A stretch of DNA of 64,000 nucleotides from Sparassis latifolia. Taxonomy: Eukaryota; Basidiomycota; Agaricomycetes; Polyporales; Sparassidaceae. How positions within the stretch are numbered: position 1 is the stretch's first letter; each line of letters starts with the position of its first letter. Positions 1 through 12,311 of this stretch are shown piece by piece. Where the stretch lies: NCBI GenBank assembly GCA_018466975.1, contig CM031559.1:992001-1056000 (forward strand), in the 5' to 3' direction. The notes under the pieces were generated by a model. It searched no databases. It was not told the DNA's origin and worked only from the letters and a program-made list of their open reading frames with translations. The position numbers were made by a program, and so were the translations under genes.

Positions 1-498
1 AGTTCGGCGCTCCCTCGTAGAGCGTCGGGAAAATCCGGCAGACGTCAGGCAGAGAGATAATAGTCGTCGGAGGACAGCGAAGGTAGGCGATGCGGAAGTA
101 CTTCGAGGGTTGGAAAAGTGGATCTCGAGAGATTTTATCGTTCGTCAGGCGCACGTATGCGAGCGTGTTCTTTGAGCTCGCAGAGAAGCCTTCACCAGGC
201 TTCACCGTGGTCGCCCCCCGCTCAATGCGCAAGTGTATTACGCCTTCGCTCACTTCCTCCGAATTGTATATGTCGAGGACCAGAAATTCGTGTGCTACGG
301 CACATCAGTTGAGGGCGCTGCTAGACATAGGCACAAGCACTGACCTATTACGGTAACGTCCTTGTAGTGGGTCACCTTGACGAGTCTGTACTTGTCGTAC
401 GCGCCAGGCTCCTGGCACTCCCGAATGTCCTTGTCGAAAGACCTCAGAGGCATCATGTAGCCGTCTTGGGCCTTGGGGTTCAAAAGCAAGTTTGTCAT
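1..498 (-). CDS. Unrecognised protein, N-terminal part (runs off the window)
   Basis: Two exons can be read on the minus strand. Exon 1 is 498-345, starting with ATG at 498 (MTNLLLNPKAQ). A GT-AG intron occupies 344-295. Exon 2 runs from 294 to the window edge and is open throughout. The join reads smoothly (YKDVTVIAHEFLVLDIYNSE), which supports the model. The visible part is about 149 residues, hydrophilic, with no signal peptide, membrane segment or motif that I know. The gene lacks its 3' end here. An upstream exon beyond 498 cannot be excluded, because the frame stays open a little further. I do not recognise the family and assign no function. Confidence 0.5.
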
Positions 499-1296
499 CG
501 CGACCTGAGATGTTGTCAAGTGAGCGTACAGGCAACCAGGGGAGCGGTCTGGCGGAAACTCCAGTGCAATCTTCCGTCATAAGACTGGTAAAGGTTGGCG
601 GCTCACCAAGATTGCCTCGTGGAATCTAACAGTGGCACCTCGCGTGAGTACTGCATGCACCGCCTTAGCTTCGACAGAACCAAACTCAGGCTTGTCAATG
701 ACAATTGTTGCTTACCGGTCGTAGTACAGCCGAGCGCCACAGTACAGGTATTGAATATTGACCCACTTTGAATAACTTCGCCAATGGAGTGCCAACCTAA
801 GAACACAGCATTAAAGCGTACATGTCATCTCAGCGCTTGGCAAATAGTAGACCTTTCAGTCTCGTAGTAAGATCAGATGGATCCTGCAATTCGTTCATGA
901 AAATATAAATCCCTCACTGCTGGCACAATAGTACCTACACCTTCGAAGAATATTTGCGACGAACAAGAGATTTGGCTCGACGTACGTCTTACTGTAAGGC
1001 AGAAGTTTGGCAGAAATCTGAAATGCAGTTTGCACGTGATGAATCAACAAGTCTTGAGTACACTTGGAGGACACAGCTCCCGAAGCATACCGTCCATGCG
1101 GGCAACGCCAGTACGTTCGCGACGCTGAAATCGTTCGGTAGGCACCGGTTGAATTTCAGCGGTGAGGAACTCACTCAGCTAAGACGTATAGTAGTACCTA
1201 CCTCCCGGGCGTCCACCTACATGGTTCTCGCAACCAGTGGGGAATAGTTTGCAGGTGTCTCATGGAGGCGCCGAATAATCCTCCGCCCTTCGTAGT
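499..1296. other. Intergenic stretch between the partial gene and the kinase gene
   Basis: These 800 bases separate two divergently transcribed genes and should hold both promoters. Short open frames exist (for example 954-1247 on the plus strand) but look like chance: no family similarity and no splice partners. A small CDS cannot be ruled out. Confidence 0.4.
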
Positions 1297-2609
1297 ATGT
1301 CTTCTCCAGACGATTTTCAGTTCGGCGAAGTGCTTGGCGAAGGTTCCTGGTCAATGGTTCGTACCACTATGTTAGATAATTGTCGAATTTCCGGTACTCA
1401 AATACACTCCAGGTTGTAAAAGCCGTCCATGCAAGGAGTGGCAAGGTCTTCGCCGTGAAGATAGTGAGCAAAGCTTTTCTCAAGAAAGAAGACATGGTTT
1501 CGCATGCGATGGCGGAAAGGGATGCCCTTCTCAAGCTTTTTCGAGGTAGAGGTGGCCCTCCGGGATTTGTTCGCCTATATTCCACATTTCAAGACCTCAC
1601 ATCGCTATGTCTGTGGCCTATCTATACATCAGTGAGGTTACTGATAGCGGGACTAGACTACGTGATGTCCTTAGCTCCGAATGGAGATTTTAAGGACCTC
1701 GTGAAGAAATGTGGATCTCTTTCGTTGGATTGTGCTCGATATTACACCGCTCAAATCCTTGATGCCGTACAATGGATGCATGCTCAAGGAGTAATTCACA
1801 GGGACCTTAAGCCCGAAAATATTCTTCTTGACGAATACTTACGTATCAAACTCGCTGATTTCGGTTCTGCGTATGTAATGGATCCGGGAAATCTAGGTGC
1901 AAATCGCAACGTTATTAGAATTGAACTGCTGACTCAATCGTGTGTAATTTCAGGGCTGCGGAAGAGTACCTTCGTTGGAACCGCAGCATACATCTCACCG
2001 GAAATGCTCTTACACAATACTTCAGGTAAAAGGTAAAGCAAGTGCATGCTTTGATCCTAGAAGTGCCTGCTGATTCAAACGTTGAATTCGCAGCACCGAC
2101 ATATGGGCGATCGGGTCGATCTTGTATTACCTATTACTAGGCCGACCTCCGTTTCTAGCTCCCACCGAGTACTTGACGTTCATGAAAGTCAAATCACTCG
2201 ATTTTGTATTCCCGGAGTCAGGATTTGATGCAGATGCTAAGGATGTAATCTATCATATTCTCGTAAGTCTTCCTTACACCTAGATTTGTCGTCCCGTCCT
2301 AAGCTCCCACCTCAGGTGCTTGAGCCATCCGACCGTCTTGGAGTGGATCCAAAGTCATCCCCCACGGCGCTTCGTAAACATCCTTTTTTTGTTGGCCATA
2401 ATTCAGGCTTGCCTCACTCCCAGGCTTACTTTGTTGATTGGAGCACTCTTTGGACTATTGATCCAATCGAGATCAAATCTGGACTTGTTCCGCCCCCTTC
2501 ACCGCAGCCGGAAGAAATAACTCAAGAATTTTGGGACACTTTTGTTCATGAATTCAGCTTGGTTGCTGTCGATGATGGTAGTGGGGAGAATTCCGACTCG
2601 GAAGCCTGA
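1297..2609 (+). CDS. PDK1-type AGC serine/threonine protein kinase
   Basis: Six exons join cleanly: 1297-1356, 1413-1608, 1657-1896, 1954-2032, 2094-2262 and 2316-2609, giving 345 residues. The start at 1297 is chosen because an in-frame stop lies just upstream (1276). In order the kinase domain shows the glycine loop (GEVLGEGSWSMVV), the catalytic lysine (FAVKIV), the catalytic loop (VIHRDLKPEN), DFG (LADFGSAY), an SPE activation-segment end (AYISPEML) and the TDIWAIGS helix. The TFQD, RYYTAQI and SFVGTA-like stretches are closest to PDK1/Pkh kinases, which phosphorylate the activation loops of other AGC kinases. All catalytic residues are present. The protein stops soon after the kinase domain with an acidic tail and shows no PH domain, unlike animal PDK1. 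It could be a short PDK1 paralogue rather than the essential orthologue. Confidence 0.88.
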
Positions 2610-3328
2610 TCGACTTGTTGTGCTTTCGTTCCGGTATGTATCTTCCACTGATATGCCTTGGGACTCGGACTCGCAAGTCAGCACCCTTTATGGATGCGTT
2701 CGTACTTAATTGAACATCTATTGGTTTTTTTATGTGTCTGAGGCGTTTCCTTGATCGTTGTCTTACTGGGGCTGCTTCTTGCCGTCGAAACTGGTGCTAT
2801 ATTCTGCATGTACGACCTACCGCTTTGCAGTGTACTAGAAGTCAAATGTTGCTCATCGAGAATAACTTACACGTATGTACGTGGAACTCCTTTTAAGCGC
2901 CCACGAACGCTCTCCGCACATACATTAATATTCTGAGCACGAGTGACGAGAGCGAATCTGCCTTCGTCTGTCCCATCGCTGCTGGCATAATCACCGTGTT
3001 CAAGCACCTCATTAATGTCTAGACCTAGTATGAAGAAACTCGCAGCGAGTCAGAGGACTTGCAGCTGGCTAGACGTACCTCCCGTAACATTATAGAGAGC
3101 TTGGAACACCGAGTGCAATGTACAATGACTACCTGCCCCTGTGACTTCAAGTTTCTTGAAAAAGAAGATCGTAGTTGAACATTTCGACATCTACTTCCGT
3201 CCAGGTTCGCCTCTAGTACGAAGTAATACTGAGGATCACACGAACAGAAATGGGCGTTTCAGAAGGTAAGGTGGTGGGTAGAGGCCATACAAAATCAGAA
3301 CACAACCAGCCACATTCTCCGTCGTCCA
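2610..3328. other. Intergenic, between convergent kinase and Hsp104 genes
   Basis: The stretch lies between the 3' ends of two convergent genes. Nothing coding was recognised. It should contain both 3' untranslated regions; no repeat was noticed. Confidence 0.4.
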
Positions 3329-6300
3329 CTAGAGCATTCTACGCTTCCCCGCGCGAGTACTAGACTCCGCAACAGGTTCAAGTTCACTTGGTGGTGGTGC
3401 GTCGTGGTTGGGCATCACATACAGCCCGTCTTGACTCTCGTTCAGGATGATGCGGACAGTGTCGCCCTCGTGGATAGTCTCCTCAAGCAGACGTTGGGAG
3501 AGAGGATTGAGGAGCTCTCTCTGGATTACACGAGCTAATGGCCGTGCTCCGTATTCGCGCGAGATGCCAATCTTGATGAGCCAGGTTTTCGCCTTCCTGT
3601 CGATATTCAAGCGCAGCCTCTTAATACCCTCACGTTGCTGGAGGTCTGAAAGGTGCTTCTCCAGGATTTGCTCCATCACTGACTGCGTCATCGTACGCTA
3701 CCAGTTAAACATCAGTCAGGCAGTCTCGCATCTGACATATCTGTGCCACTCACAAACATGATAATCTCTTCGATACGGTTGAGGAACTCAACAGGGAATC
3801 GGATCTCCTTAAAGCGGTCCATGACTTTCTTGCGCGTGGCATCGGATATCTCCCCCTTCTCAGCACTCAGGAGGTCGGCACCTACGTTGGATGTCATGAT
3901 GATCACAGTGTTACTGGAGCGGTTACGAGAATTTAGATATGGTTGCAAGACAGACGTTCCTATCACTGCCACCCACCGGAAGTCTACCAATCTGCCCTGT
4001 CCATCGGTAAGTCGTCCTTCGTCCAGGACTTGGAGGAACAAGGTCAAAAACTCCGGGCACGTCTTCTCAATTCTGCAAAGAAATTATTCAGTAGTGGTAA
4101 ATAGAGTGAGAAGGGGTTGAAACTAACTCGTCAAGAAGTACGATGCAGTATGGCGTCCTTCTGACGAATTCCGTGAGCTGACCACCCTGGTCATAGCCTA
4201 CGTATCCAGGTGGCGACCCGATCTGCATAAGAACATGTACACTGATCAGTCATTCGTAGATCAACCTCGAGATGTTCTGAGGAGATCACTGACCAAGCGG
4301 GAAGTTGAATGACTTTGCGAGTATTCACTGCCGTCTATCCTTACCATCGACGACGATTGGCCGAACAACTCTTGAGCAAGCTGTGACACGCACCGTTAAC
4401 GCCGATCTACTGCTATCACCTATGATGCGGAGACGTACCACTTTTGAAAGCAGCGTCTTCCCCGTCCCCGACGGGCCTGTGAAGAGTAACGAAGCTATAG
4501 GGCGATTTGTGTTGCCAAGCCCAGTCCGAGAGACCTGTATCGCATGCGTTACGGCTTTTACCGCTTCTGGTTGACCGACAACCTGTTGCATCGGCAATGA
4601 GACACGCTCCTTCAGTCCGCACAAGACAAAACACGAACCTGCTGACTTAAGGCGGACTCGAGGTTTAACAGGCGGCTCTTGTCCGTCGCAAGCAGCCGCG
4701 AGACTGGGATCTTGGTCGCCTTCTCTACGATCGCCGCGATGCTCTCGGGCGTGATAATGTCTGGAGACGTGCGTGATATAATGTGACGGCTGCTACCAAC
4801 GAGGTCAGGCGTGTCGTCGACTACGTTTGGTCCCTGGTGTTCTAAGCGGACCAGCCCATCGCGCAGCTTCTGCAGAGTCGACTCGAGCTTCAGGATCTTC
4901 GACGTGTCCTGTCGCTGCTCGCTGGAAGCACGGGTCAAAGGTGGGTAGTGGGTGATCATAGTAAGCGCACCTTCGCGCGAAAAGCACTTCGCGCTTTTTG
5001 TCCTGGATCGCACTCCGTTGGATGCTGATCTTCTTCCACCATGCTCGGACGGCCTCCTGCTGCTGGAGGAGCCGGCCCATCTTGAGATCCAGCTTCTTCT
5101 TGGTTTCGAGCGCGTTAGCTAAAGCGACGTCATCGTCCGGATGGTTATCTCGCTATCAATCATTATGAGTGGGAGCGAGCCTGCTGGGGGACGTAGAGAA
5201 ATCACCTCGAGCGCTTTGATGTGAGCGGCGACGTGGAGCATATCTTGTTGTAAGGTATCGATGGCTTCCGGCTTCATGTCCTGCGCGATTCGTGCGGAGG
5301 CGCACGCTTCATCCATCAGGTCGACCGCAGAGTCTGGCAATCTATAGAGGCAAACAGTCAGTCGATCTGCTGCTCGGCACCGTTTCAGAGCTCAAAAGTG
5401 TACCGTCTGGCAGTGAGGAATCGGTGGGCAAGGTTAACAGCCGTGACAATCGCTTGGTCCATAATCCAGACCCGATGGTGCTGCTCGTACCGCTCGCGGA
5501 TCCCACGGAGGATAGTAACGGCCTCCTCGGTCGTTGGCTCGCTCACGATGACCTGAAGTCTCAGCATTAGCCACGAGCTACCAAAATATTCAACGGATAT
5601 CCTACGGGGGCAAATCGGCGCTCAAGCGCGCCGTCCTTCTCGATATGCTCCCGGTATTCGGCCAGCGTGGTCGCGCCGATGCACCGGAACTGCCCCCGCG
5701 CCAGCGCGGGTTTGAGCAGGTTCGCAGCATCCCTGTACGAGAGACGAGATGAAAAAGGCTAGGCTATGGCTGCAGAGAACGGGCTCACATTCCGGAGCTT
5801 TGTCCGCCTGGGTTCTTCCCGACGGTGATGAGGTGGAGCTCGTCGATAAACAGGATGGCGGGTGTTTGGCTCTCCTGCGAACGAGTGACATCTGTGGCAG
5901 GTACGGACGGACATCAATGAGCATAAGGAATCCATCGTATAGTCTTAGTCGGCAGCGCACCTTCGATAATACCTTTGACACGCTTCCAAGAAAAGCGTGA
6001 GTACGACCCAGATAGGGATAGAAGAAGGGAACAGTCATTACCTGTTCGTACTCTCCTTTCCCTGCACCCGCGAACACTGCACCAAGGTCAAGACTATAGA
6101 TAGTTCCCTTCAGGTTCTGTGGTACTTGACCGAACGCAGTTCTGTAGGCTAGCCCCTCCGCGACCGCTGTCTTTCCCACACCAGGTTCGCCTATATTGTC
6201 GTTGGCCGATTAGATCTGGTGCAGAATGTAAAGGGGATATGCACTTACCAATGAGGACCGCAGAGTTCTTAGTGCTGTTGCAGAGAACTGATCGTACAGC

Positions 6301-7434
6301 AGCACTATGCAAGCAGAAGACGACTGACTTACCGACGGCATAAAATCTGAATAACTCTACGAATTTCTTCATCCTATGACGAATGATAAGGGGAAAAATT
6401 TGCGAGTGGAATTGACATCTCTTACACGTCCAACAATTTCGTTCAGTTTGCCATCGCGTGCCAAGGCGGTCATGTCTGTGGAGTATCTGCATCGCACATT
6501 CCCATGGTCGGCTCGATCTTGGTTAAAAAAATGACAATACGTACTTTGCCAGGTACGGAAACTGGTCGTCCTCCCTCTCTGTGACTTTTGTGGTGCGGCG
6601 GTTGCGGAGCTCTTTCTGGAACTCGGATTGAGTGATATGCTGCGTCTCTAGCAGCCTCAGCACGTCAGAGTCATCGGATAGACCAAGTAGCAGGTGATAC
6701 GGGGACACGAAGTCGTCGCCCTAACGCGAGAGAGGGATGTCAGATCCAACACGTGGAGAAATCTTCTGAAGCCTGACCAGGTTCTTCTTGTGATTTCGTG
6801 CACGAGTTATTACGTCGACTAGGCGTCGCTTGCAACTGTTGTGGGCGGCGGGGCGGGAGCTTGGAGGTTGGTTACGCTTGGCGAGGGCGAGTGGCGACCG
6901 CGGCTTCGATCTCCGCGGAATAATCGACCAATCTAAGTACAGAATAGTCAGACACGAAAGCATCTTCGGACACGAAGGCAACTCACTCTTGATGGTTCCT
7001 TCGCGCCGGGCGGCGGAGTAGGCGGTGCGAGTAACGGAGTGTTACGAGGGGCGCTGACGATGAACTTCTTGACATCTTGCGCGAGTTGAAGCTATTACGG
7101 GCGTGAGGTCAGGTAGTCCGGGATTAGACGATCGACTCACAGGATTACCGTCAAGCTCGCTGACTACAGCCCATAACAATGGCGGAGGTTCGGGCACAGA
7201 GAGCATGTTGATATTATCCAGGTCTGGAGCCTTGCCGCATAGCAGAACGAGCATCATGTGTACCGGCTTTACTGTAGAAGAACTTCAGCGCAGGTCGGCA
7301 GAACTGGCGTACTAACACTAACCTTCGCTGCTATGGACTTTCACTGCGACGTCCGTGGACTTGGGCAGGACGTCGAGTGCGTTGGCGGTGAAGTCATTCT
7401 GACCAAGATCATCTGAGTGAGTATCCGAAGGCAT
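3329..7434 (-). CDS. HSP104: Hsp104/ClpB-family AAA+ disaggregase, cytosolic Hsp104 type
   Basis: Minus-strand gene with many short introns. The start ATG at 7434 gives [20 protein letters not shown], resembling the Hsp104 N-domain start. NBD1 reads AVLIG, an intron, then [17 protein letters not shown] near 6200-6150. The middle domain includes [20 protein letters not shown] near 5340. NBD2 has GPSGTGKT near 4470, then [20 protein letters not shown] after an intron, a [14 protein letters not shown]alker B/sensor region near 4000 and [17 protein letters not shown] near 3540. Hsp104 rescues aggregated proteins together with Hsp70/Hsp40. The LPDSA stretch and the VMPNHDAPP near the C terminus match cytosolic Hsp104 better than mitochondrial Hsp78, and no targeting peptide is visible. 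The C terminus ends GKRRML rather than in the acidic tail of yeast Hsp104. Exons between 7100 and 6720 could not be settled by eye. Confidence 0.9.
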
Positions 7435-8580
7435 GTGTGCTCAAAGCGCGTCGAGACGGGTTGAGGAGCCACAGGTGTTGAAGATAGGTACTTAACCAAT
7501 AGCCGACGTTCCGACGCCTGTGCTGAGAGTTCGTGAACCGATACAACAACGTGTATTCCAGGAGCTGGCGTGTCTGAGGTCCTGGACAACATGAACGGCG
7601 TCTCTGAGCGCCCAAACTGCGCGGCATTTACTCAATCTTCACTCCACCCCGCCGAGGAAACTGGTAGGCTGTCCGCCCGAGCATCCTTGATGCCCTTGCA
7701 AGCTGCTTGGTTTCCGAAAAGCGGGTTTCCAAGAGCGATATCTATCAAGCTTTCTGAATAGTCCGGCAAGAATTTGGCTGAGAGCATGCAACCCTGCACA
7801 GCGCCTACACGCACTGGTAGCGCAGCGGAAAGTCAGCAGATAAGGTACGCATGCCTTTTACGGCTTGGCGGGGACGATCGGAGTTTCGCGCCACAGGCGC
7901 GTCTGATTTCCTCTTTGCGCTCGTTGCTTGCCTTGATGATGGAAAACACTATTCACTCGTGGAGACTGCTCGAGGCTAAGTATCACTGGAAGCTCTGCCC
8001 CGTCTGGATATCGGATAGCTGCTTCCTTTCTCTCTGTGAGCAGGCACAGCAGCACCCGTTCAACCTCGGAAAAATTAACGTTAGCCCAGCACCACAATAT
8101 GCCTCGTTCTGAGTCCGACCCTGTACAAAGTACACGAGAGAAGCGTCCCAGCGCTGTGCATAACACAGCATCGCGGGACTTTGTACACCGCAAAAAGACC
8201 AACGCAAAGGTTCCGGGGTCTCAGGTTCTGGCGTAAGCTGCATGTCCTTAGCGCTGCCAGCAAGGTGTGCTATCGATTGTGATAGATTCCCGAAACTGTA
8301 TTGCATTCCAGCGCTCTAGGACGTACATCGCCGTGACAGGGGAGATTGCAAGGCGATGCGGCCTGCCTGCGTTCGACCACCAACACGCGTCGCGAACCAC
8401 GTGTTACGCGTTAAGGCAATACACGCACTGGCCGAACGCATTGCCGGCGCCTTCAGGCCATCTCCATGTCCTCCATCAACCATATAACCGCTTGTGTGCA
8501 CACTACCGTACTGTAATTCTCTCTCGGCTCGCCCGTACCCTCCAAGTTGCTTGAACCACCCTCATCCCATCTTCGACACA
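7435..8580. other. Hsp104 / ubiquitin-like divergent intergenic region, possible small minus-strand gene
   Basis: This 1.1-kb stretch lies between the divergent starts of the disaggregase and the ubiquitin-like gene. On the minus strand several open segments (about 8500-8316, 8306-7983, 8202-7858 and 7814-7632) could be exons of an unknown gene; one begins with ATG at 8501 or just inside. The frames do not join with convincing splice sites, and no family is recognised. I leave it as an unresolved possible gene plus promoter DNA. Confidence 0.25.
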
Positions 8581-9343
8581 ATGATTCCCCAATCATGCCC
8601 GCTACCGTCTGCTACCTCTGAGGGTTCCTTACCCCCTCAGAAGGAGAACGACAAGCTCAAGGCCTTCAACCTGATGTACCCAGGGCAAATCCAGATTTTT
8701 GTCAAAACCATGAACGACATGTCCATATCCATTATCCTGCACCCCACTGTCAAAGTCGTCTCCATGAAGGGAAAGATCGAGGAGACGCTGCACATCCCAG
8801 CCGCCGACCAGCGTCTGCTGTACAGCGGGCAGGAGCTCGAGGACGACCGCACCCTCGAAGACTACACGCTCGAGAGCAAGAGCACTATCGTGATAGGTAA
8901 AGTGCTCAGATGTTCCCTTGAAAAAGAATACAACGCTGATGGCGTGTTGTAGCTACCCACAGTGGAAAGCTGTACGCGCAGCCACTGCAGAGCACGGAGA
9001 CGGAGACGAAGACGAACACTGCATCGTCTACGGCGGAAGTGCAGATTTTCGTGCGCAACCTGAACGGGAAAAGTATGGCTATCATGATCTCCCCCTCAGA
9101 CACGGCGAAGACTCTCATGGATAAGGTCCAGGAGAAGACCGGCATTCCTCCCGAGGAGCAGCGCCTGCTCTACGGCGGGAAGCAGCTCGTACCGGAGCGC
9201 ATCCTCTCCGATTATAATATTCAGAAGGAGAGCACGCTGCACCTTGGTACGTCTCCATTCGCTCGATACCGCGTATGGGCGCTGAATCCGGTCTCGTATC
9301 AGTTCTGCGTTTGCGTGGAGGTACTTCCCACGAGAGGTGGTAG
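8581..9343 (+). CDS. Divergent two-domain ubiquitin-like precursor
   Basis: Exons 8581-8896, 8953-9246 and 9303-9343 give 216 residues; the start has a good context (CACAATG). UBL1 (about residues 36-106) keeps QIFVKT, QRLLYSG and [10 protein letters not shown] but has Gln in place of Lys48 and loses the LRLRGG end. A Thr/Ser-rich linker (about 112-133) follows. UBL2 (135-210) keeps [26 protein letters not shown] and [20 protein letters not shown], so Lys11, Lys29, Lys33, Lys48 and Lys63 equivalents remain. Lys6 is Arg, Lys27 is Met, and the Ile44 patch is Leu. The diGly is followed by six residues (TSHERW) that a deubiquitinase would need to remove. The second intron falls just before the LRLRGG codons. 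It looks like a tandem ubiquitin gene that drifted into an unequal pair. Whether UBL2 is conjugated, or the whole acts as a fixed UBL protein, cannot be told from sequence. Confidence 0.85.
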
Positions 9344-9643
9344 ACTGGCCACCAGATATCGCTTGATAACAGCATTCGAGTTCCACTATACTCCATTCAT
9401 GCCATGGCAGGTTCCGCTCAGTTCCATGCCATTCGCACACGTATACATACCCTCACCATCTCAGAAATTACTCGCTATACTGTACTGTAGCAACACGTCG
9501 CATTGCATATCGATCTGGCATCTCTCCCGGTTGACGCTGAATGCTCGTCATGACCTTCTTAAAAATCGAAGAAACGTTGCTTACGCCTTGCCACAGCACG
9601 TACGCAAGAAATAGATTGCACAGTACCGAACAATGAGAGCAAA
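9344..9643. other. Short intergenic between convergent genes
   Basis: Three hundred bases between the stop of the ubiquitin-like gene and the stop of Utp7. Nothing else was recognised. Confidence 0.4.
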
Positions 9644-11968
9644 TCAGGGCGGGCGCTTGAATCGGTCCAGGGCAGATGGTTTCTCGCTCTCTGCCGAGCC
9701 GTGAGCGGCCGCCTTGGCCCGGCGTATCTCCTCGCGCTGCTTCTCGAGCTTCGCGCGAACTGCGATCTGTCATGATGGAATGGATGAGCAGACCGGACAC
9801 AGTAAGGACCGGAGCACGTACTGCACGAGGATCGATGACATTTTTCCGCTGCTTGCGCAGGTACCTGTGCGGGGAGGGACACCGAATCAGCACACAATGT
9901 GCGGAAGACACAGGGAGAAGGGGAAAGGCAGTACCTCTTCAAGCTCTTGTTCTTACCGCGCATCTTTTTCTTCTCCTTCTCCTCGCGCTTGGGCTTTGGC
10001 GCACCTTCAGCTTCTGCATCATCTGAATCGTGGTCATTGGCCTCTGTCTCGTCGGCCTTACCCTGCACACGCAAGCGCTCCAGTCTGGGCAGCCGCGCGA
10101 ACGGGATGTCGACCTTCCCGTCGACCGCGGTGACCAATTTCGGGGGCGGGGCCAGGCTGCCAATAAACTCGGGATTAAGAGCGATCATGTCTGGTTGGAT
10201 CTGCGAACAACGATTTACTTAGATTGGCACTCTGATGTTGATAGCAAAAAAAATAAACCTTGTCTAACAAGCCTTTCACTTCCCTCTCCCGACGGGCCCG
10301 CTTGTTCTCGAACGGATCTGCCTCGGCGCTGTCGAAATTCGGCTCTCCAGCGCCAGGAACCAAGATGCTTGACAGGCCCGCGGAGTGCCCAACCGTGAGC
10401 ACATCGTGGAACGGGCAGAATCGAACAGAGATAAGAGGGCGGTGAGGGATGGGATGCGTAAGGTACAGCGGGGGTGACACAGTTGCAGCAAACGGCGACT
10501 GAATTGATGGTTTCGTGTAGACCTGAACAGCACAAGAGTTAGTACACCACAATATGGCTCGTGCCACGATGGCTTACATTAACGCTACCTCCAGTGGCTA
10601 CCGCTAGTGCGCCCTTCTGGCTCCACTCTACTGCAGCAGTCCCGCCTCGCGCAGTCCACTGGCGTACCGCACCCTTCCAGTTCCGGCAGTCCCACACCTT
10701 CACCATCCCGTCCTGACCTGCAGTCGCCATGTATCTGCCGCCCGTGCTCGGATCCACGCTGACGCTGACAACGGGGCCGAGGTGAGCGAGTAAGCGGACA
10801 GCGGGATGTGGCAGGTTGGGCGTCCACAGGGTGACTGTACCGTTTTGGTGCCCGAGGTGGATCAAAGCGTTGTGGATGTTCTGCGTCATGGCCGTGCACG
10901 CGCCAAGTTTGGTGCGATGCTCGACTACGAGTTGGCCGGTCGACGTGTCTTGGTACTTCAGGTACCCTGCATTGCCCTGGACATCAAGATTTTTAGAAAC
11001 CCTGGCAATGAAATGTCACGCGACACGTAGGAGCGTATACGCACAACACTCGCGAGTAGCCAGTGAAAGGGAAGGAATTCCAATCTTGTCGGCTCGATAT
11101 GTGACTTCAGTCGATGGAGTTCTACCCCATCTCGATCGTAAATGAATACATACTTTTGCTGGGCTACGGCAAAATGTGAATGGTCATGTAAAAAACTAAA
11201 AAGATGCTCTTCGAATAAATATCCGCAATTTTTCACTATGAGATGAGACGATACTGACGTGATGTCTCGACAGGTCTCTTGCAACTGAAGTTCGGAATGC
11301 AGAGTTCCTGTTTTCCAGTCGAAGGTGGCTACGTGACCCTTGGAACCGACGACAGCAAGGTGTCTGTGGAACAAGACATTATGGCCGAGTTCAAGAGCTG
11401 GTTCTGAAGCTAACATGCATAACATCAAATAGCACGACGCCGCAAATGCACGGAATATGGAGGATAATTGAGGAGACAAACTCAAATCAGAAACGTACCT
11501 TCCGTTACGGGTATATCTTGAGCGATATGGACCACCATCGAGCGTCCACTCTTTTCGTCCCTGGGCTGCTTCCTGCCCTGCAGCGCTGACCACCTCGTCT
11601 TGTCCCACTCTCCACGTCTTCTCCATCTCCCCCTCCACCTCCATCAACCCTGCTTCCTCTGTTAATAGTAGCTCCGCATCCTTCAGCAACACCTTCGCAC
11701 GTGCGGCGTGCGCGGACTGCCGCGTTAGCTGAGTGCGAAGCTTCTGATTTTGTATGTGAGAATATTTTGGTACGTGATCTGGGGTTGGTGACGTCGGACG
11801 TAGCGATTTTGGCAGAGAGGTATGTTGGTTGACCGAATTCAACGTGAAATCGCTTGAGGGGCCTGCCTTAGATGCGGTACTGGCCTTCTTTCGTAAAGCC
11901 TCTGTGTGGATCTTTCTCCGTTTCGCCACCGGTTGAATAGCGTCCGCCTTCGCGATTAACGAGTCCAT
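9644..11968 (-). CDS. UTP7: U3 snoRNA-associated WD40 protein Utp7 (WDR46/BING4)
   Basis: Minus-strand, multi-exon. The ATG at 11968 gives MDSLIAKADAIQPVAKRRK. A basic and helical N-terminal region is followed by WEL-type text (KEWTLDGGPYRSRYTRNGR), then WD40 blades such as LAVVGSKGHVATFDWKTG, FAVAQQKYVFIYDRDGVELH, LGHQNGTVTLWTPN and YMATAGQDGMVKVWDCR. The BING4 C-terminal domain follows (LISVRFCPFHDVLTVGHSAG, then IALNPEFIGSLAPP). The end is Lys-rich and stops at 9646-9644. Utp7 is a subunit of the nucleolar SSU processome that binds pre-rRNA and helps 18S maturation. Coding blocks lie near 11968-11520, 11500-10958, 10889-10572, 10530-10206, 10200-9920 and 9870-9644. The order and composition fit Utp7 and no other WD40 protein I know. 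Confidence 0.9.
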
Positions 11969-12311
11969 CGTAAGTGAGATCAAGGTAGCCGAGCCCGAGC
12001 TGCCAGGTAGTATATCGTTCGCCGAAACTATCGACAGAGCAGTAACCGGGCAACGGATGTCCCACTAAGCCACAGTCCCCTGAGCTTGAATCTGTCTAGC
12101 GGCTCTAATAAGTGATAAGCAAGAACTAGATAGAATCTAGTGCTTCATCGAGGAGGGGTCCTATGTACAGTACTTCACGAATTTTCTTTAGGCAGTCACG
12201 TGAGATAGACACCGATCGAGCATGATCGAGATAACCTCTTCAAGAGTTGCAGCCACAACGTTAAGTTTGCTTCGACTCCTCGGATCGCTCCTCCTCGATC
12301 CTTCTACAACC
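11969..12311. promoter_or_regulatory. Bidirectional promoter region Utp7 / Ies6
   Basis: The starts of Utp7 (minus) and Ies6 (plus) are 343 bases apart with no gene between. A perfect E-box-like palindrome CACGTG sits at 12197-12202. That it is a factor site is inference. Confidence 0.45.

Noticed and set aside
7780..7840. tRNA-like stretch (GGTAGCGCAGCGG) near 7815
   Set aside because: No matching anticodon arm, B box or acceptor stem could be found around it.
9559..10188. 209-codon minus-strand frame over the 3' part of Utp7
   Set aside because: Its first part is genuine Utp7, but it reads through the last introns; the true end is the frame that stops at 9644.
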